NCBI RefSeq assembly: GCF_003208435.1
Contig: NZ_QKMF01000004.1
Location: forward strand, 293,290-357,289
Length of the DNA: 64,000 nt
Reading direction: 5' to 3'
From: Pelagimonas varians
GTDB taxonomy: Bacteria; Pseudomonadota; Alphaproteobacteria; Rhodobacterales; Rhodobacteraceae
A program made the translations under genes and the position numbers. The notes beneath the pieces are model-generated. The model was not told the origin of the DNA. It was given only the letters and a program-made list of their open reading frames with translations, and ran no database searches. This document shows, one piece after another, positions 54,419 to 63,515 of the stretch; position 1 is the stretch's first letter; each line of letters opens with the position of its first letter.

Positions 54419-55993
54419 ATGAAAATCAAAGACTATCTGAAAATCGAAAGTGCAACAGATCTAAGCCGTACAGAAGTCGGACGGCTCGGGACCGCAATTT
54501 TGTTTGTGGTGGGAGTGATGATTTACGCTGGATCCAAGTTTGCTCATGTCGACCAATCCTACCTGTTGGTCGCGGCGGCGGTGATCGGGGCGTATATGGC
54601 TCTCAATATCGGTGCAAACGACGTTGCCAACAACGTTGGACCGGCGGTGGGTTCCTATGCTTTGACGCTATCCGGGGCCATTGTTATCGCGGCAGTATTC
54701 GAGGCCGCTGGCGCGATCATTGCCGGGGGCGATGTGGTCAGCACTGTGAAAAAGGGCATCATTGACCCTGCTGATGTGGATGATCCGCAAGTCTTTGTCT
54801 GGGTTATGATGGCGGCGTTGACGGGGGCCGCGATTTGGTTGAACGCAGCCACTTGGCTGGGGGCACCGGTGTCCACCACGCACTCGATTGTCGGCGGCGT
54901 CATGGGTGCTGGCATTGCGGCGGCTGGCTGGGAAGTCGTGAACTGGGACGCCATGGGCAAAATCGCCGCCAGCTGGGTGATTTCGCCTGTTACGGGCGGC
55001 ATTATTGCGGCCTTGTTTTTGTATTTTCTAAAACGGACAGTCTTTTTCAAGGCCGAGCCAGTCGATGCGGCGCGCAAAGTGGTTCCGTTTATGATCGGTG
55101 TTATGACCTGGGCCTTTACAACGTATATTGCCCTTAAAGGCATTAAACAGCTGATCCAAATCGATTTTACCACGGCGGTATTGATTGGGTTGGTGGCAGG
55201 TCTTTCTGCTATTGTCATCGTGCGGCCGATGATCAACCGCGCGGCCCCGAATTTGGAAAACAGCCGCGATGGTGTGAACCGTTTGTTTACAATTCCACTG
55301 ATCATCTCAGCCGCTTTGCTCAGCTTTGCGCATGGGGCGAATGACGTGGCCAATGCTGTCGGACCTTTGGCAGGTATTGTAGATGTTTTGACTGAATCCG
55401 AAGCTGGCAGTTCAAAGGTGGCCATCCCGCTCTGGGTGATGATTATCGGGGCTTTGGGCATTTCGGTTGGTCTTGCACTTTTCGGACCGAAACTGATCCG
55501 CACCGTTGGATCGGAAATCACCGAGCTGGACAGATCGCGTGCTTTTTGCATCGCGCTGGCGGCCGCAATCACGGTGATTATTGCAAGCCATCTCAAGCTG
55601 CCGGTCAGTTCGACCCATGTTGCCCTTGGCGCGGTGTTTGGGGTCGGGTTCTTGCGTGAATTTTTGGAACTGCGATTGGGCAAAGTGATCGAAGGTGTTC
55701 TATCGCAACATCAAGGCGAGCCGGATTTCGCCGAAGCAGAACGTGTTTTGATGAATTTTCAGGACGCGCCACCGGAAGACAAACAGCGGATCTTGAAACA
55801 GTTGCAAAAGATGGGCCCTGAGGCCGTCATTGATGCAGCCCAACGTAAGGAATTGCAAAAAGCCTTGAAACGCCAACTGGTTAAACGCTCATCTTTGTTC
55901 AAAATTGTCTCGGCTTGGATCATCACAGTGCCTGTCGCGGCGGTTTTGGCGGCCTTGTTCTACTTTGTTTTGCGCGGCATGATGTTGCCATAG
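54419..55993 (+). CDS. pit: PiT-family inorganic phosphate transporter
   Basis: This 524-residue protein has about ten TM helices and the duplicated PiT signature. The first copy is MALNIGANDVANNVGPAVGS with WLGAPVSTTHSIVGGVMGAG. The second is FAHGANDVANAVGPLAGIVD with LKLPVSSTHVALGAVFGVGF. It imports phosphate (or metal phosphate) with low affinity, driven by ion symport. A hydrophilic segment of about 80 residues precedes the last TM helix. The ATG at 54419 follows a GGGGGG run. It sits 14 nt upstream of a second, unrelated phosphate transporter gene. Confidence 0.95.
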   Translation: MKIKDYLKIESATDLSRTEVGRLGTAILFVVGVMIYAGSKFAHVDQSYLLVAAAVIGAYMALNIGANDVANNVGPAVGSYALTLSGAIVIAAVFEAAGAIIAGGDVVSTVKKGIIDPADVDDPQVFVWVMMAALTGAAIWLNAATWLGAPVSTTHSIVGGVMGAGIAAAGWEVVNWDAMGKIAASWVISPVTGGIIAALFLYFLKRTVFFKAEPVDAARKVVPFMIGVMTWAFTTYIALKGIKQLIQIDFTTAVLIGLVAGLSAIVIVRPMINRAAPNLENSRDGVNRLFTIPLIISAALLSFAHGANDVANAVGPLAGIVDVLTESEAGSSKVAIPLWVMIIGALGISVGLALFGPKLIRTVGSEITELDRSRAFCIALAAAITVIIASHLKLPVSSTHVALGAVFGVGFLREFLELRLGKVIEGVLSQHQGEPDFAEAERVLMNFQDAPPEDKQRILKQLQKMGPEAVIDAAQRKELQKALKRQLVKRSSLFKIVSAWIITVPVAAVLAALFYFVLRGMMLP

Positions 55994-56007
55994 GGGCACC
56001 TAGAGCT

Positions 56008-57834
56008 ATGAAAAAATTCATACTTCCAGTTATTTTGCTGGTGCTTATCTTTGGCTTTTGGGTCAGCACCAGCTTTCAGGAAATCGCCGCAGGCGTGGCG
56101 ATTTTCTTGTTTGGCATGTTGATGCTTGAGGACGGATTCAAACTGTTCAGCGGCGGATATTTGGAACGTATTCTGGAAAAGGCTACGGCTTCTGTTCCCA
56201 AGTCCCTTGGCTTTGGCATCGCCGCAACGACAATCATGCAGTCCAGTTCCTTGGTGTCGGTGATTACCATCTCGTTCCTGAGCGCAGGATTGATTTCACT
56301 GCTTGCGGGGGTTGGCATTATTTTTGGTGCCAATATCGGGACAACCACCGGAGCATGGCTGGTGGCGGGCTTCGGACTCAAGGTCAAGATTTCCGCCTAT
56401 GCGCTGCCGATGCTGGCAATCAGCATTGTGCTGGTGTTTCAAAAGTCGAAATACTTGAAAGGCACGGGGTTTGTGCTGGCTGGTCTGGGGTTCTTGTTCC
56501 TTGGCATTCACTACATGAAAGAGGGGTTTGAGGCGGTCAAAGATCAGGTTGATCTGACGCGTTTCGCCATGACAGGTTTATTGGGCTTGGTGGTTTACAC
56601 CTTCCTTGGGGCGACGGCCACGGTGGTGATGCAGTCCAGCCATGCCACCATGGTTTTGATCATCACGGCGCTGGCGTCTGGCCAGATCAGTTATGAAAAC
56701 GCGCTGGCCTTGGCGATTGGTGCAAATATCGGCACAACAATTACCGCCATTCTCGGCGCTTTGACGGCGAACTTTCAGGGCAAACGACTGGCGCTTGCGC
56801 ATTTGATCTTTAATCTGGTCACTGCGGGTGTCGCTTTGGTCTTTATCAACCAAATTCGGGCATCGGTCGATGCTGTCAGTGGCTTTGTTGGCATTGCGGA
56901 CACGGATTACGCGCTCAAACTGGCCGTGTTTCATACGATTTTCAATGTGCTCGGGGTTGCGTTGATGCTGCCATTCTTGCGGCAGCTGATATCGTTTTTG
57001 GAACGGACAATTGCGCAACCCAAAGAAGATTTGAGCCAGCCGAAATACCTGTCGGGGGCGGTGGACGAATTTCCACAAACCAGCCAGATCGCCATGCGCC
57101 GCGAGGTGCAACATCTTTATGACAATTCGGTCGAACTGATCGCGCATGGACTTAACCTGCATCGGCATGATTTGTTTGAGACTGATGATATTGCCATAAC
57201 GGTCGAGAACAGCCAAACCCCCTATGAATTTGATCTCGACACCCGTTATGAGCACCGGATCAAAACCCTTTATTCGGCGATTGTTGAATTTGCGACCCGT
57301 GTTGGCACCAAAGATATGCCCGCAGATGTAATGGATGATGTTTATGCCATGCGGGACGTTGCCGGGCATCTCGTGCGGGCGGTCAAATCGGTCAAACACT
57401 TGCGCCGCAACGCCGCCCTTTACACGGAATATCCTCAAGGGGTGATCACCGACCTATACAATGGATTGCGCACCGAAATTGCCCGCATTCTGGTCGAGAT
57501 CCGTAAACTGGAACTGGCCGATCCAGAAAACCGGTCGGGTCTGTGGCTGGATCAAGAACGCATTCAGGTCGAAAGCGACGCCCAAGACACCAATCAGACC
57601 CTTGAGACGCTGATACGTGATCGTCAGATAAGCGCTTCTATGGCAACGTCCTTTTTGAATGACAGCCACTACGCTTATTCGGCAATGCGTGATTTGCTGG
57701 AAGCTGCACGCGCCTATTACATCGAGACAGAGGACGCCATGGCCGAGGTCGAGCGTATCTTGTCACTCGAAGACGATGAATTGACTGAAATGACATCAAA
57801 ACAAACCACAGCCTCCGAACCCAAACCCGATTAG
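56008..57834 (+). CDS. Na+/phosphate cotransporter family protein with PhoU-like C-terminus
   Basis: This 608-residue protein has an N-terminal membrane domain of about eight or nine TM helices and the duplicated QSS motif of NptA/PNaS proteins: AATTIMQSSSLVSVITISFL and TATVVMQSSHATMVLIITAL. Each is followed by a GANIGTT segment. Residues ~370-600 are soluble and helical, resembling PhoU-like domains seen in this family. It likely exports or imports phosphate with sodium. The ATG at 56008 is 14 nt after the PiT stop, and the frame extends back into PiT. Confidence 0.92.
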   Translation: MKKFILPVILLVLIFGFWVSTSFQEIAAGVAIFLFGMLMLEDGFKLFSGGYLERILEKATASVPKSLGFGIAATTIMQSSSLVSVITISFLSAGLISLLAGVGIIFGANIGTTTGAWLVAGFGLKVKISAYALPMLAISIVLVFQKSKYLKGTGFVLAGLGFLFLGIHYMKEGFEAVKDQVDLTRFAMTGLLGLVVYTFLGATATVVMQSSHATMVLIITALASGQISYENALALAIGANIGTTITAILGALTANFQGKRLALAHLIFNLVTAGVALVFINQIRASVDAVSGFVGIADTDYALKLAVFHTIFNVLGVALMLPFLRQLISFLERTIAQPKEDLSQPKYLSGAVDEFPQTSQIAMRREVQHLYDNSVELIAHGLNLHRHDLFETDDIAITVENSQTPYEFDLDTRYEHRIKTLYSAIVEFATRVGTKDMPADVMDDVYAMRDVAGHLVRAVKSVKHLRRNAALYTEYPQGVITDLYNGLRTEIARILVEIRKLELADPENRSGLWLDQERIQVESDAQDTNQTLETLIRDRQISASMATSFLNDSHYAYSAMRDLLEAARAYYIETEDAMAEVERILSLEDDELTEMTSKQTTASEPKPD

Positions 57835-57905
57835 ACGGGAGAAGCGCATTGTTACATATGTGTTGCAAACGGGCGTTAGACTGACATGAACCAAGAGAGG
57901 GCCAT

Positions 57906-58157
57906 ATGGGACTTGAGCGCGCCACCGAGAAACTGGACAAATATTACAGCCGTTTAGAAAGTGGCAAGGCAGCCAAGATAAAACCGTCACATGTTATGAA
58001 GGTCATTGCAAAGCTGCAGGCCAAGCAAGCGCTTTTGCAAGAAGAGCTTGCTGCGGCAGACAAGCCTTCGAAACAGGACCGTTTGGAAAACAAGCTGGTC
58101 ACTGTGGGAACGCAGTTGGAACGGGCGCATTGGTTACTGGATCAGATCGGATCTTGA
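57906..58157 (+). CDS. Small basic helical protein of unknown function
   Basis: This 83-residue cytoplasmic protein is lysine-rich and predicted to be a helical hairpin or coiled coil (ATEKLDKYYSRLESGKAAKI and LQAKQALLQEELAAADKPSK). AGAGAGG just upstream of the ATG at 57906 supports translation. It follows the Na/phosphate cotransporter by 71 nt and might be read with it. No family is recognised. Confidence 0.62.
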   Translation: MGLERATEKLDKYYSRLESGKAAKIKPSHVMKVIAKLQAKQALLQEELAAADKPSKQDRLENKLVTVGTQLERAHWLLDQIGS

Positions 58158-58352
58158 AGCATCGATTGAAGGGGCCATAAATTCGCGGGCATCGAAGAAT
58201 ATTGTCTTCTCAACTCTGCCCGAAAGATATTATCCTTTTCGCATTCGACTTGAGGGTGCGTTGCGCAAAGGTTGGCCATTCGGCCCTTTGTAACATCACC
58301 TTTCAAACAAGCGGATTGTGAGTACCATTCGTAGTTTTAAAGGAATTTCTGG

Positions 58353-59948
58353 ATGTTGAGATCTTTGATAACCCTCGTCGCGCTGACGTTTGCATTTGGC
58401 GCAACAGCAGACGAAATACCGGTGCCGGAACCGGCGTCGAAGCTTTCTAGAGCCACAGCAGACAGTGGCAACCGACAACCTTTTATCCATTGGCCTGAGC
58501 AAGAGGCCGCAGCAAGCAGCAAACTGGCAGCGCTAGAAGCGCAAACCGGAAAAAAGCCCAATATTGTGATCTTTTTGGTCGATGACATGGGCTATGGCGA
58601 TCCCGGTGCTTTTGGTGGCGGAGAGATGATTGGCGCGGCAACACCGGAAATGGACGCTTTGGCAGCCGAAGGGATCAAGCTGTCCTCAACCTATTCACAA
58701 TACACCTGCACGCCGACCCGCGCGGCGATGTATACGGGCCGTTTACCAGCCAGAACCGGTTTGATCCGGCCCATTTTGGCGGGCGACACGCTCAAGGTTA
58801 ACCCGTGGGAAGGCGAGCTGACCGTTGCGGGATTGCTCAGTGAAGCGGGTTACCATTCGATGCTGGTTGGAAAATGGCACATTGGCGAAGGTGAAGGCAT
58901 GCGGCCGCACGACGTCGGATTTGATGAATTCTACGGCTTTTACAAAGCGCAAAAAGAATACACCCAAGCCTATGATCAACGCCGTTTTCCTGACCTCGTT
59001 CTGGATGAAGACAAACTGGCACGGTATCAATCGATTGGCTCGAACAACGATCTGATCTACGGCCTTGCCGATGGGACAACACAGACCGTCGAAACCATCG
59101 TCAGCATTGAACAAATGGCCGAAGGTGACCGCAAGCTGCGCGATTACACCGTCAAACGGATTGCCGAGCTGGCCGAGGGCGACAAGCCGTTTTATATCAG
59201 TCATTCCTTTATGAAGGTACATGCCGATAACTTCCCATCGAAAGAGTTTACCGGTGCAAGTGCGTCCAAATTTCCGTATCGCGACAACATGGTCGAGGTC
59301 GACACCTATATCGGCGACATTGTCCAAGCCTTGGAAGATGCTGGCGAACTCGACAATACCTTCATTTTTGTAACCTCGGACAATGGTCCGCAAATGGATA
59401 GCTGGCCTGACAGCGGCTATACGCCGTTTCGAGGTGCCAAAGGCACAACATGGGAAGGCGGCGTTCGGGTTCCGGGGATAGCCTATTGGAAAGGGATGAT
59501 TGAACCAGGCCGTGTATCAGACGGTTTGTTTGATTTGATGGACCTGTTTGACACGTCGCTTGCCTTGGGCGGGGTGGATACCAGCAGCTTGCCGACCGAC
59601 AGATATTGGGACGGGATTGACCAGACATCCTTTTTGTTGGCTGCCGATGGTCAAAGCAAACGTGAGCACGTCTATAACTGGCTCGGGTCCAAACTGGCTG
59701 CGATGAGGATGCGCGAATACAAGGCCCATCTTCTTGTCTCTCTCGCACAAGAGAAATTTCTATATATCGACATGGCTGCAGTTGTTCCAACCGGCCTCGC
59801 GCCTTGGCTGTTCAATCTGTACGTAGATCCCAAGGAAGAATACCCCGTTGGGCACCGTATGAATGCATGGACAGCATCGCTTGGCGCGGAACTCAAGGCA
59901 CATGGTGCTACTTTTGTGCAATTTCCGCCCAAAGATCTGGGACTGTGA
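58353..59948 (+). CDS. Exported arylsulfatase (formylglycine-dependent)
   Basis: This 531-residue sulfatase has a Sec signal peptide (SLITLVALTFAFGATA). The metal site is NIVIFLVDDMGYGDPGAFGG (Asp77/Asp78). The formylglycine motif C-T-P-T-R at 119-123 lies within YTCTPTRAAMYTGR. GKWHIGEGEGMRPHDVGFDE and VTSDNGPQMD are also present. It hydrolyses sulfate esters in the periplasm after an FGE-type enzyme converts Cys119; no such maturase lies in the window. AAAGGAA supports the ATG at 58353. Sulfated marine polysaccharides are plausible substrates, but that is inference. Confidence 0.94.
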   Translation: MLRSLITLVALTFAFGATADEIPVPEPASKLSRATADSGNRQPFIHWPEQEAAASSKLAALEAQTGKKPNIVIFLVDDMGYGDPGAFGGGEMIGAATPEMDALAAEGIKLSSTYSQYTCTPTRAAMYTGRLPARTGLIRPILAGDTLKVNPWEGELTVAGLLSEAGYHSMLVGKWHIGEGEGMRPHDVGFDEFYGFYKAQKEYTQAYDQRRFPDLVLDEDKLARYQSIGSNNDLIYGLADGTTQTVETIVSIEQMAEGDRKLRDYTVKRIAELAEGDKPFYISHSFMKVHADNFPSKEFTGASASKFPYRDNMVEVDTYIGDIVQALEDAGELDNTFIFVTSDNGPQMDSWPDSGYTPFRGAKGTTWEGGVRVPGIAYWKGMIEPGRVSDGLFDLMDLFDTSLALGGVDTSSLPTDRYWDGIDQTSFLLAADGQSKREHVYNWLGSKLAAMRMREYKAHLLVSLAQEKFLYIDMAAVVPTGLAPWLFNLYVDPKEEYPVGHRMNAWTASLGAELKAHGATFVQFPPKDLGL

Positions 59949-60020
59949 TCCGATAGTTTGTCAGTGTTGCTTCCAGCCTTAGGGCTGGTGGCAGCCCAAT
60001 AGCCGAAGCGATACTTCCCG

Positions 60021-60827
60021 CTACCAAGTCGACGGATCAAGCTGAAAGAGCAAGGACAATTGCTCATAAACCTCCGGTTCAGATTGTTTCAAAGACGCAG
60101 GCTTTTCGAAAAACACCTCAACGCTCACCGCAAAAAATTCTTCATGGCCTTCAGCACCATAGGGGTCGATGACCGTCCTGCGCCCCTTATGAACGTTTTG
60201 GACATGGGTTTCGTATGCGGTGACAAAGACGCGTTCCCAGTCTGCGAAATTCTGGTTTTTGCCAAGATTTGGCGCACCGTCAGTGCGGCCCGACAAATCG
60301 TCAATCTGATGGGCGAATTCGTGAAAGACAACATTGTGACCGTCTTGGTCGTTGATCGCGCCTTGTTTGGCGTGTGTCCATGACAAAATGACAGGCCCAC
60401 GTGACCAGCTTTCCCCCGTGCGCACGATCTCGCGTTCCGTCACGACATAGCCATTATGCTGGGTCTGGCGTGATTTAAAGGCACCGGGATATATCAAAAC
60501 AGTGCTTAGATGGTCATACCAAGTATCGCTATTCGCAACCAAAAGACAGGCCTGCGCTGCAATCGACAACCGCATTTCTTCGGTCACATCCAGCCCGTTA
60601 CAACCGGTGAACTCAATCTGGTTGAGGAAGACGTTGATTTTACCCTCAAAACTGCTGCGCAAATCCATCGGTAGTTTTTTGGTCAGGGGAACCTGCCGGG
60701 TGATGACAGCACGCTGCTCCTCTGACAGTTCTTGAGCCAGTAGGTCGCTATGAAGCTTCCGTTTTGACCATATGCGTGCGGCCAGTGCTGCCGCCGCCAA
60801 AAGCATAAGGGAAAGAAAGACTGTCAT
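60021..60827 (-). CDS. mtfA: MtfA-type zinc peptidase (M90)
   Basis: This 268-residue protein has a short N-terminal membrane-like helix (VFLSLMLLAAAALAARIW) and the M90 core: TGCNGLDVTEEMRLSIAAQA, NVVFHEFAHQIDDLSGRTDG (HExxH) and YGAEGHEEFFAVSVEVFFEK, which supplies the third zinc ligand. The enteric relative binds the Mlc repressor and acts as an aminopeptidase. The ATG at 60827 is preferred over a TTG 21 nt upstream. It converges on the sulfatase gene. The N-terminal helix suggests membrane anchoring, unlike E. coli MtfA. Confidence 0.9.
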   Translation of the reverse strand: MTVFLSLMLLAAAALAARIWSKRKLHSDLLAQELSEEQRAVITRQVPLTKKLPMDLRSSFEGKINVFLNQIEFTGCNGLDVTEEMRLSIAAQACLLVANSDTWYDHLSTVLIYPGAFKSRQTQHNGYVVTEREIVRTGESWSRGPVILSWTHAKQGAINDQDGHNVVFHEFAHQIDDLSGRTDGAPNLGKNQNFADWERVFVTAYETHVQNVHKGRRTVIDPYGAEGHEEFFAVSVEVFFEKPASLKQSEPEVYEQLSLLFQLDPSTW

Positions 60828-61517
60828 CTGGGCAGACCTCGCCAACAAAAGGGGTACAGTACATACCTAACCTCTGACCGGTGCAAAACAACTGGTGACT
60901 TGTGCAGTTTGCTGTCTGGCGCATGCGGCAAAGGCCTTATTGCACTGCATATTGGACCCCGTGCAGAAAACCGGAGTGCTATATGCCTGATTTTGACCAC
61001 AGACAGACTCTCTGGGCCTATGATTGCGTAGCACTGGGCGACAGGCTGCCAATAGGGATCAAATACGGCCAGGATTTTGCGCCCGATGGTGACTGTTCGC
61101 ACAATCAAACGCCCTAGCAATCCAGCGACAAAGCGCTTTTGGACGGAGGCAAAACCTAAAATATGAACATTCAGCCAAATGCGTCTATTGCGAATGTGGG
61201 CGAAGTTAAGTTGTATGACCACCAGACCCGTTTATTGACCCAAACCGACCCGGAATCTCCGTCTGCGCCGAGCATTGATGTAGCCACGATTAAAAGTGAT
61301 GGATGTCTGGGACATCACCGTTGGCCCTGATCATTCCGGTCCACAGTTGAAATATCTTGTGGCGGATTTATACTCCGGCGCAGCCATCGTTCGAACAAGC
61401 GTGGCAATTCGGTGACGTTGTATTGCAAAGTATTGCATAAAACGCCGACATTGCAGCGTGCAACATTCGCCGTTCACCGCGTCCCAAAAGATGCCAAGAC
61501 TTAAGAGGCCCATCATC
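60828..61517. other. 690-bp region with no intact gene
   Basis: This region separates the mtfA start from an outer-membrane protein gene. Short frames occur, including a 45-residue frame from the ATG at 60981 (MPDFDHRQTLWAYDCVALGD...) and the frameshifted pair at 61163-61415. None is long enough or supported enough to call a gene. It contains the promoters of mtfA and probably of the barrel protein. No RNA gene is recognised. Confidence 0.5.
61163..61415 (+). pseudogene. Possible frameshifted remnant
   Basis: Frame A (ATG 61163, stop at 61328-61330) reads MNIQPNASIANVGEVKLYDH and on to SIDVATIK. Frame B (open from 61284, stop 61413-61415) continues as VMDVWDITVGPDHSGPQLKY then LVADLYSG. The two overlap by about 44 nt, and a single-base shift would join them into an ~83-residue acidic segment. 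A GGAGG precedes the ATG by 13 nt. The family is unknown. It may be a decayed gene or chance. Confidence 0.35.
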
Positions 61518-62318
61518 GTGACAAAAGCAGTTAACACATCACGCGCCAAAGACTCCGCTCCAACCATACTGAGTTTGATCGGGATCTCTTTTGCTACTTC
61601 GTTTGCAGCAACAGATGTGCAGGCGCAATCGTTGTCGGATAATGGGTGGAGCTACACAATTGCGCCCTATGCCTTTGGAGCTGGATTGTCCGGCAGCGTT
61701 GCCGCCAACGAAAGATTACCCACTGCTGAGGTTGATCTCAGCTTTGCCGAAATTTTGGAAAACCTCGATATGGCAGGTATGATCTTGCTCAACGCGCAAA
61801 ACGGGCGTTGGGGGATCACAGGGGATCTTCAGTATATCCGCTTAAAATCGGAATCCAAAAAGCTGCGGCCGCTCTATGACACCGCAACGGTGGCAGTGAC
61901 CAACAAAATTTTTAGCGTCTATGGCGAATACAAGCTGACCCAGTCATCGCAGGCTGAACTGTGGGGTGTTTTTGGTGCCCGGTACTGGAACGTTGAAAAC
62001 GACATTGGTTTCAGTTCAGGCCGTCTTCCCAAGGCGTCGGCCAATGTGGAAAACAGCTGGACAGATCCGGTTTTGGGGCTGCGTGGACGCTACAATTTTG
62101 ACGATCGAACATATCTGACTGGCTGGGCGTATGCGGGCGGTTTTGGTGTCGGATCAGACAGTATGGCTGATGTCTTCGCAGCAGTCGGCTATCAGTTTAC
62201 TTCAACCACCGCAGGCGTGCTTGGATACCGGTTTGTGTCGGTCGACCGCCGCGATGGCGATTTTATATATGACGTGGAGATGGACGGCCTCATGGCCGGT
62301 TTGAGTTTCTCCTTCTAA
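61518..62318 (+). CDS. Outer-membrane beta-barrel protein
   Basis: This protein of about 266 residues has a signal peptide (APTILSLIGISFATSFAATD with cleavage near VQA-QS). Alternating amphipathic strands follow (WSYTIAPYAFGAGLSGSVAA, AELWGVFGARYWNV, YLTGWAYAGGFGVG). It ends in MAGLSFSF, a terminal Phe strand recognised by the Bam machinery. It resembles small 8-10-stranded barrels of OmpA/OmpW-like type, and its function is unknown. The start is uncertain: GTG at 61518 with AGAGG upstream gives a normal signal peptide, but the frame is open from 61458 with an ATG at 61491. Confidence 0.78.
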   Translation: MTKAVNTSRAKDSAPTILSLIGISFATSFAATDVQAQSLSDNGWSYTIAPYAFGAGLSGSVAANERLPTAEVDLSFAEILENLDMAGMILLNAQNGRWGITGDLQYIRLKSESKKLRPLYDTATVAVTNKIFSVYGEYKLTQSSQAELWGVFGARYWNVENDIGFSSGRLPKASANVENSWTDPVLGLRGRYNFDDRTYLTGWAYAGGFGVGSDSMADVFAAVGYQFTSTTAGVLGYRFVSVDRRDGDFIYDVEMDGLMAGLSFSF

Positions 62319-62427
62319 GTCAACTGCAAGAAGGCGGAATGCCAAAACGAACTCATTTTACCGGCTGGCCCGGACCAAAGTGGTCAAGGTTCGAAAACAC
62401 CGTTGATAGAGGCAGGAGCATCTGGGC

Positions 62428-63432
62428 TTGGGTTCGCAAATTTTTGATGATGAGCAGATTGCCAGCTTTTGCTTGGACAAATTGGGCGCAAAACCTGATT
62501 GTATTGAACGGCCCGGCGGCGCAAGTCGCAAAACGGTTTTGGTCGAAGTTAACGGCCAGAGAATGGCAGTTTCAAAACGGAATAGCATCGGGCGTGCAAA
62601 GCTGGAAGCTGACATTTTGTCGAAATTTGGCAATACGGAGGCCGTGCCTCGGTTGGTTTTGCAAAGCGATAGATTTGTTGTGCAACATTTTGTTGCTGGC
62701 CAGCGTTTGCCGGAAGTATTGGAAACGTCACCGGAAACTGCGCGCAATAAACAACTTGTTGCTGCTGGAAAATCGCTGCTGTTCCTGCAGAAAACCGGGC
62801 AGGAAAATGGCCTGATCGGGCAGGTTCCAATGATCGGAGCCAGACCCAATTGGCACGAAGACTTTGCATCCGCCCCGACACGATTGGCCGGCCAACTCGG
62901 GCTTGAACCCGCAATGTTCAATAGGGCCGATATCATCGACAAAATACGGCCCAAGGCACCGTCATTTGTGAAATGGGACAGCCGTCCGGGGAATTGCCTT
63001 TGGACAAATGATGGCGGTGTCGTTTGGTTCGATTGGGAGCATTGCGGCATAGGATCGACCGAAGACGATCTGGTTTGGCTTTTGGCAGATGAGTGGGCCC
63101 CGATCAGTTTGTCCGCAGAGCAAAGCTTGCTTAAAAATGCCCTCGAAAATGGAACTTTTTCACTGGACGAACTGACCTTCCGGTTCCGGGCCAAGGCTAT
63201 TTTACACACGTCGATTAGGCTTGGTTTGATTTTCAACCACAAGGGCGAAGGATCATGGTGGAATGCCAGACATGCAATGCAACTTGACCATATCGGAGTC
63301 ACTTTGCCTCATGTCCGGCGGTTATGCCGTCGCGCCAGGTTATGGGCGTTGGCAAGTCCGGAATTTGGTGACCTCTCTCATTTCTTCGACAATGTTCACG
63401 AATATGCCGAACTGTTACCCAATCCCTCATAA
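62428..63432 (+). CDS. APH/choline-kinase-fold phosphotransferase-like protein
   Basis: This 334-residue protein resembles aminoglycoside/choline kinases. The N-lobe has ERPGGASRKTVLVEVNGQRM, and there is a hinge region FVVQHFVAGQRLPEVLE. The catalytic loop reads VKWDSRPGNCLW, where Lys replaces the usual His before the conserved Asp, followed by the metal-binding VVWFDWEHCGIGSTEDDLVW. It may phosphorylate a small hydroxylated metabolite. The TTG at 62428 with AGGAG 10 nt upstream is the most likely start. It lies about 110 bp after the beta-barrel gene. The target is unknown. Confidence 0.75.
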   Translation: MGSQIFDDEQIASFCLDKLGAKPDCIERPGGASRKTVLVEVNGQRMAVSKRNSIGRAKLEADILSKFGNTEAVPRLVLQSDRFVVQHFVAGQRLPEVLETSPETARNKQLVAAGKSLLFLQKTGQENGLIGQVPMIGARPNWHEDFASAPTRLAGQLGLEPAMFNRADIIDKIRPKAPSFVKWDSRPGNCLWTNDGGVVWFDWEHCGIGSTEDDLVWLLADEWAPISLSAEQSLLKNALENGTFSLDELTFRFRAKAILHTSIRLGLIFNHKGEGSWWNARHAMQLDHIGVTLPHVRRLCRRARLWALASPEFGDLSHFFDNVHEYAELLPNPS

Positions 63433-63462
63433 TTGATTTTTTCGTTTCATTGGAGAAAACTG

Positions 63463-63490
63463 GCGGTCACTCCTTGAGTGTTGTGACCGC
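63463..63490 (+). terminator. Hairpin after the APH-like gene
   Basis: GCGGTCAC (63463-63470) and GTGACCGC (63483-63490) form a perfect 8-bp stem with a 12-nt loop, followed by TGTCTTTAC. It lies 31 nt after the stop codon. The T run is weak, so it may be a terminator or an mRNA 3' hairpin. Confidence 0.5.
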
Positions 63491-63515
63491 TGTCTTTACA
63501 AAAACAAATGGTTAC

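Noticed and set aside
54655..55683. 342-codon minus-strand frame opposite the PiT gene
   Set aside because: Its composition (Ala/Thr/Ile/Pro-rich) mirrors the GC-rich TM coding on the plus strand. The PiT duplication is unambiguous.
60824..61222. 132-codon minus-strand frame before mtfA
   Set aside because: It overlaps the mtfA start region, shows no motif and has no start signal.
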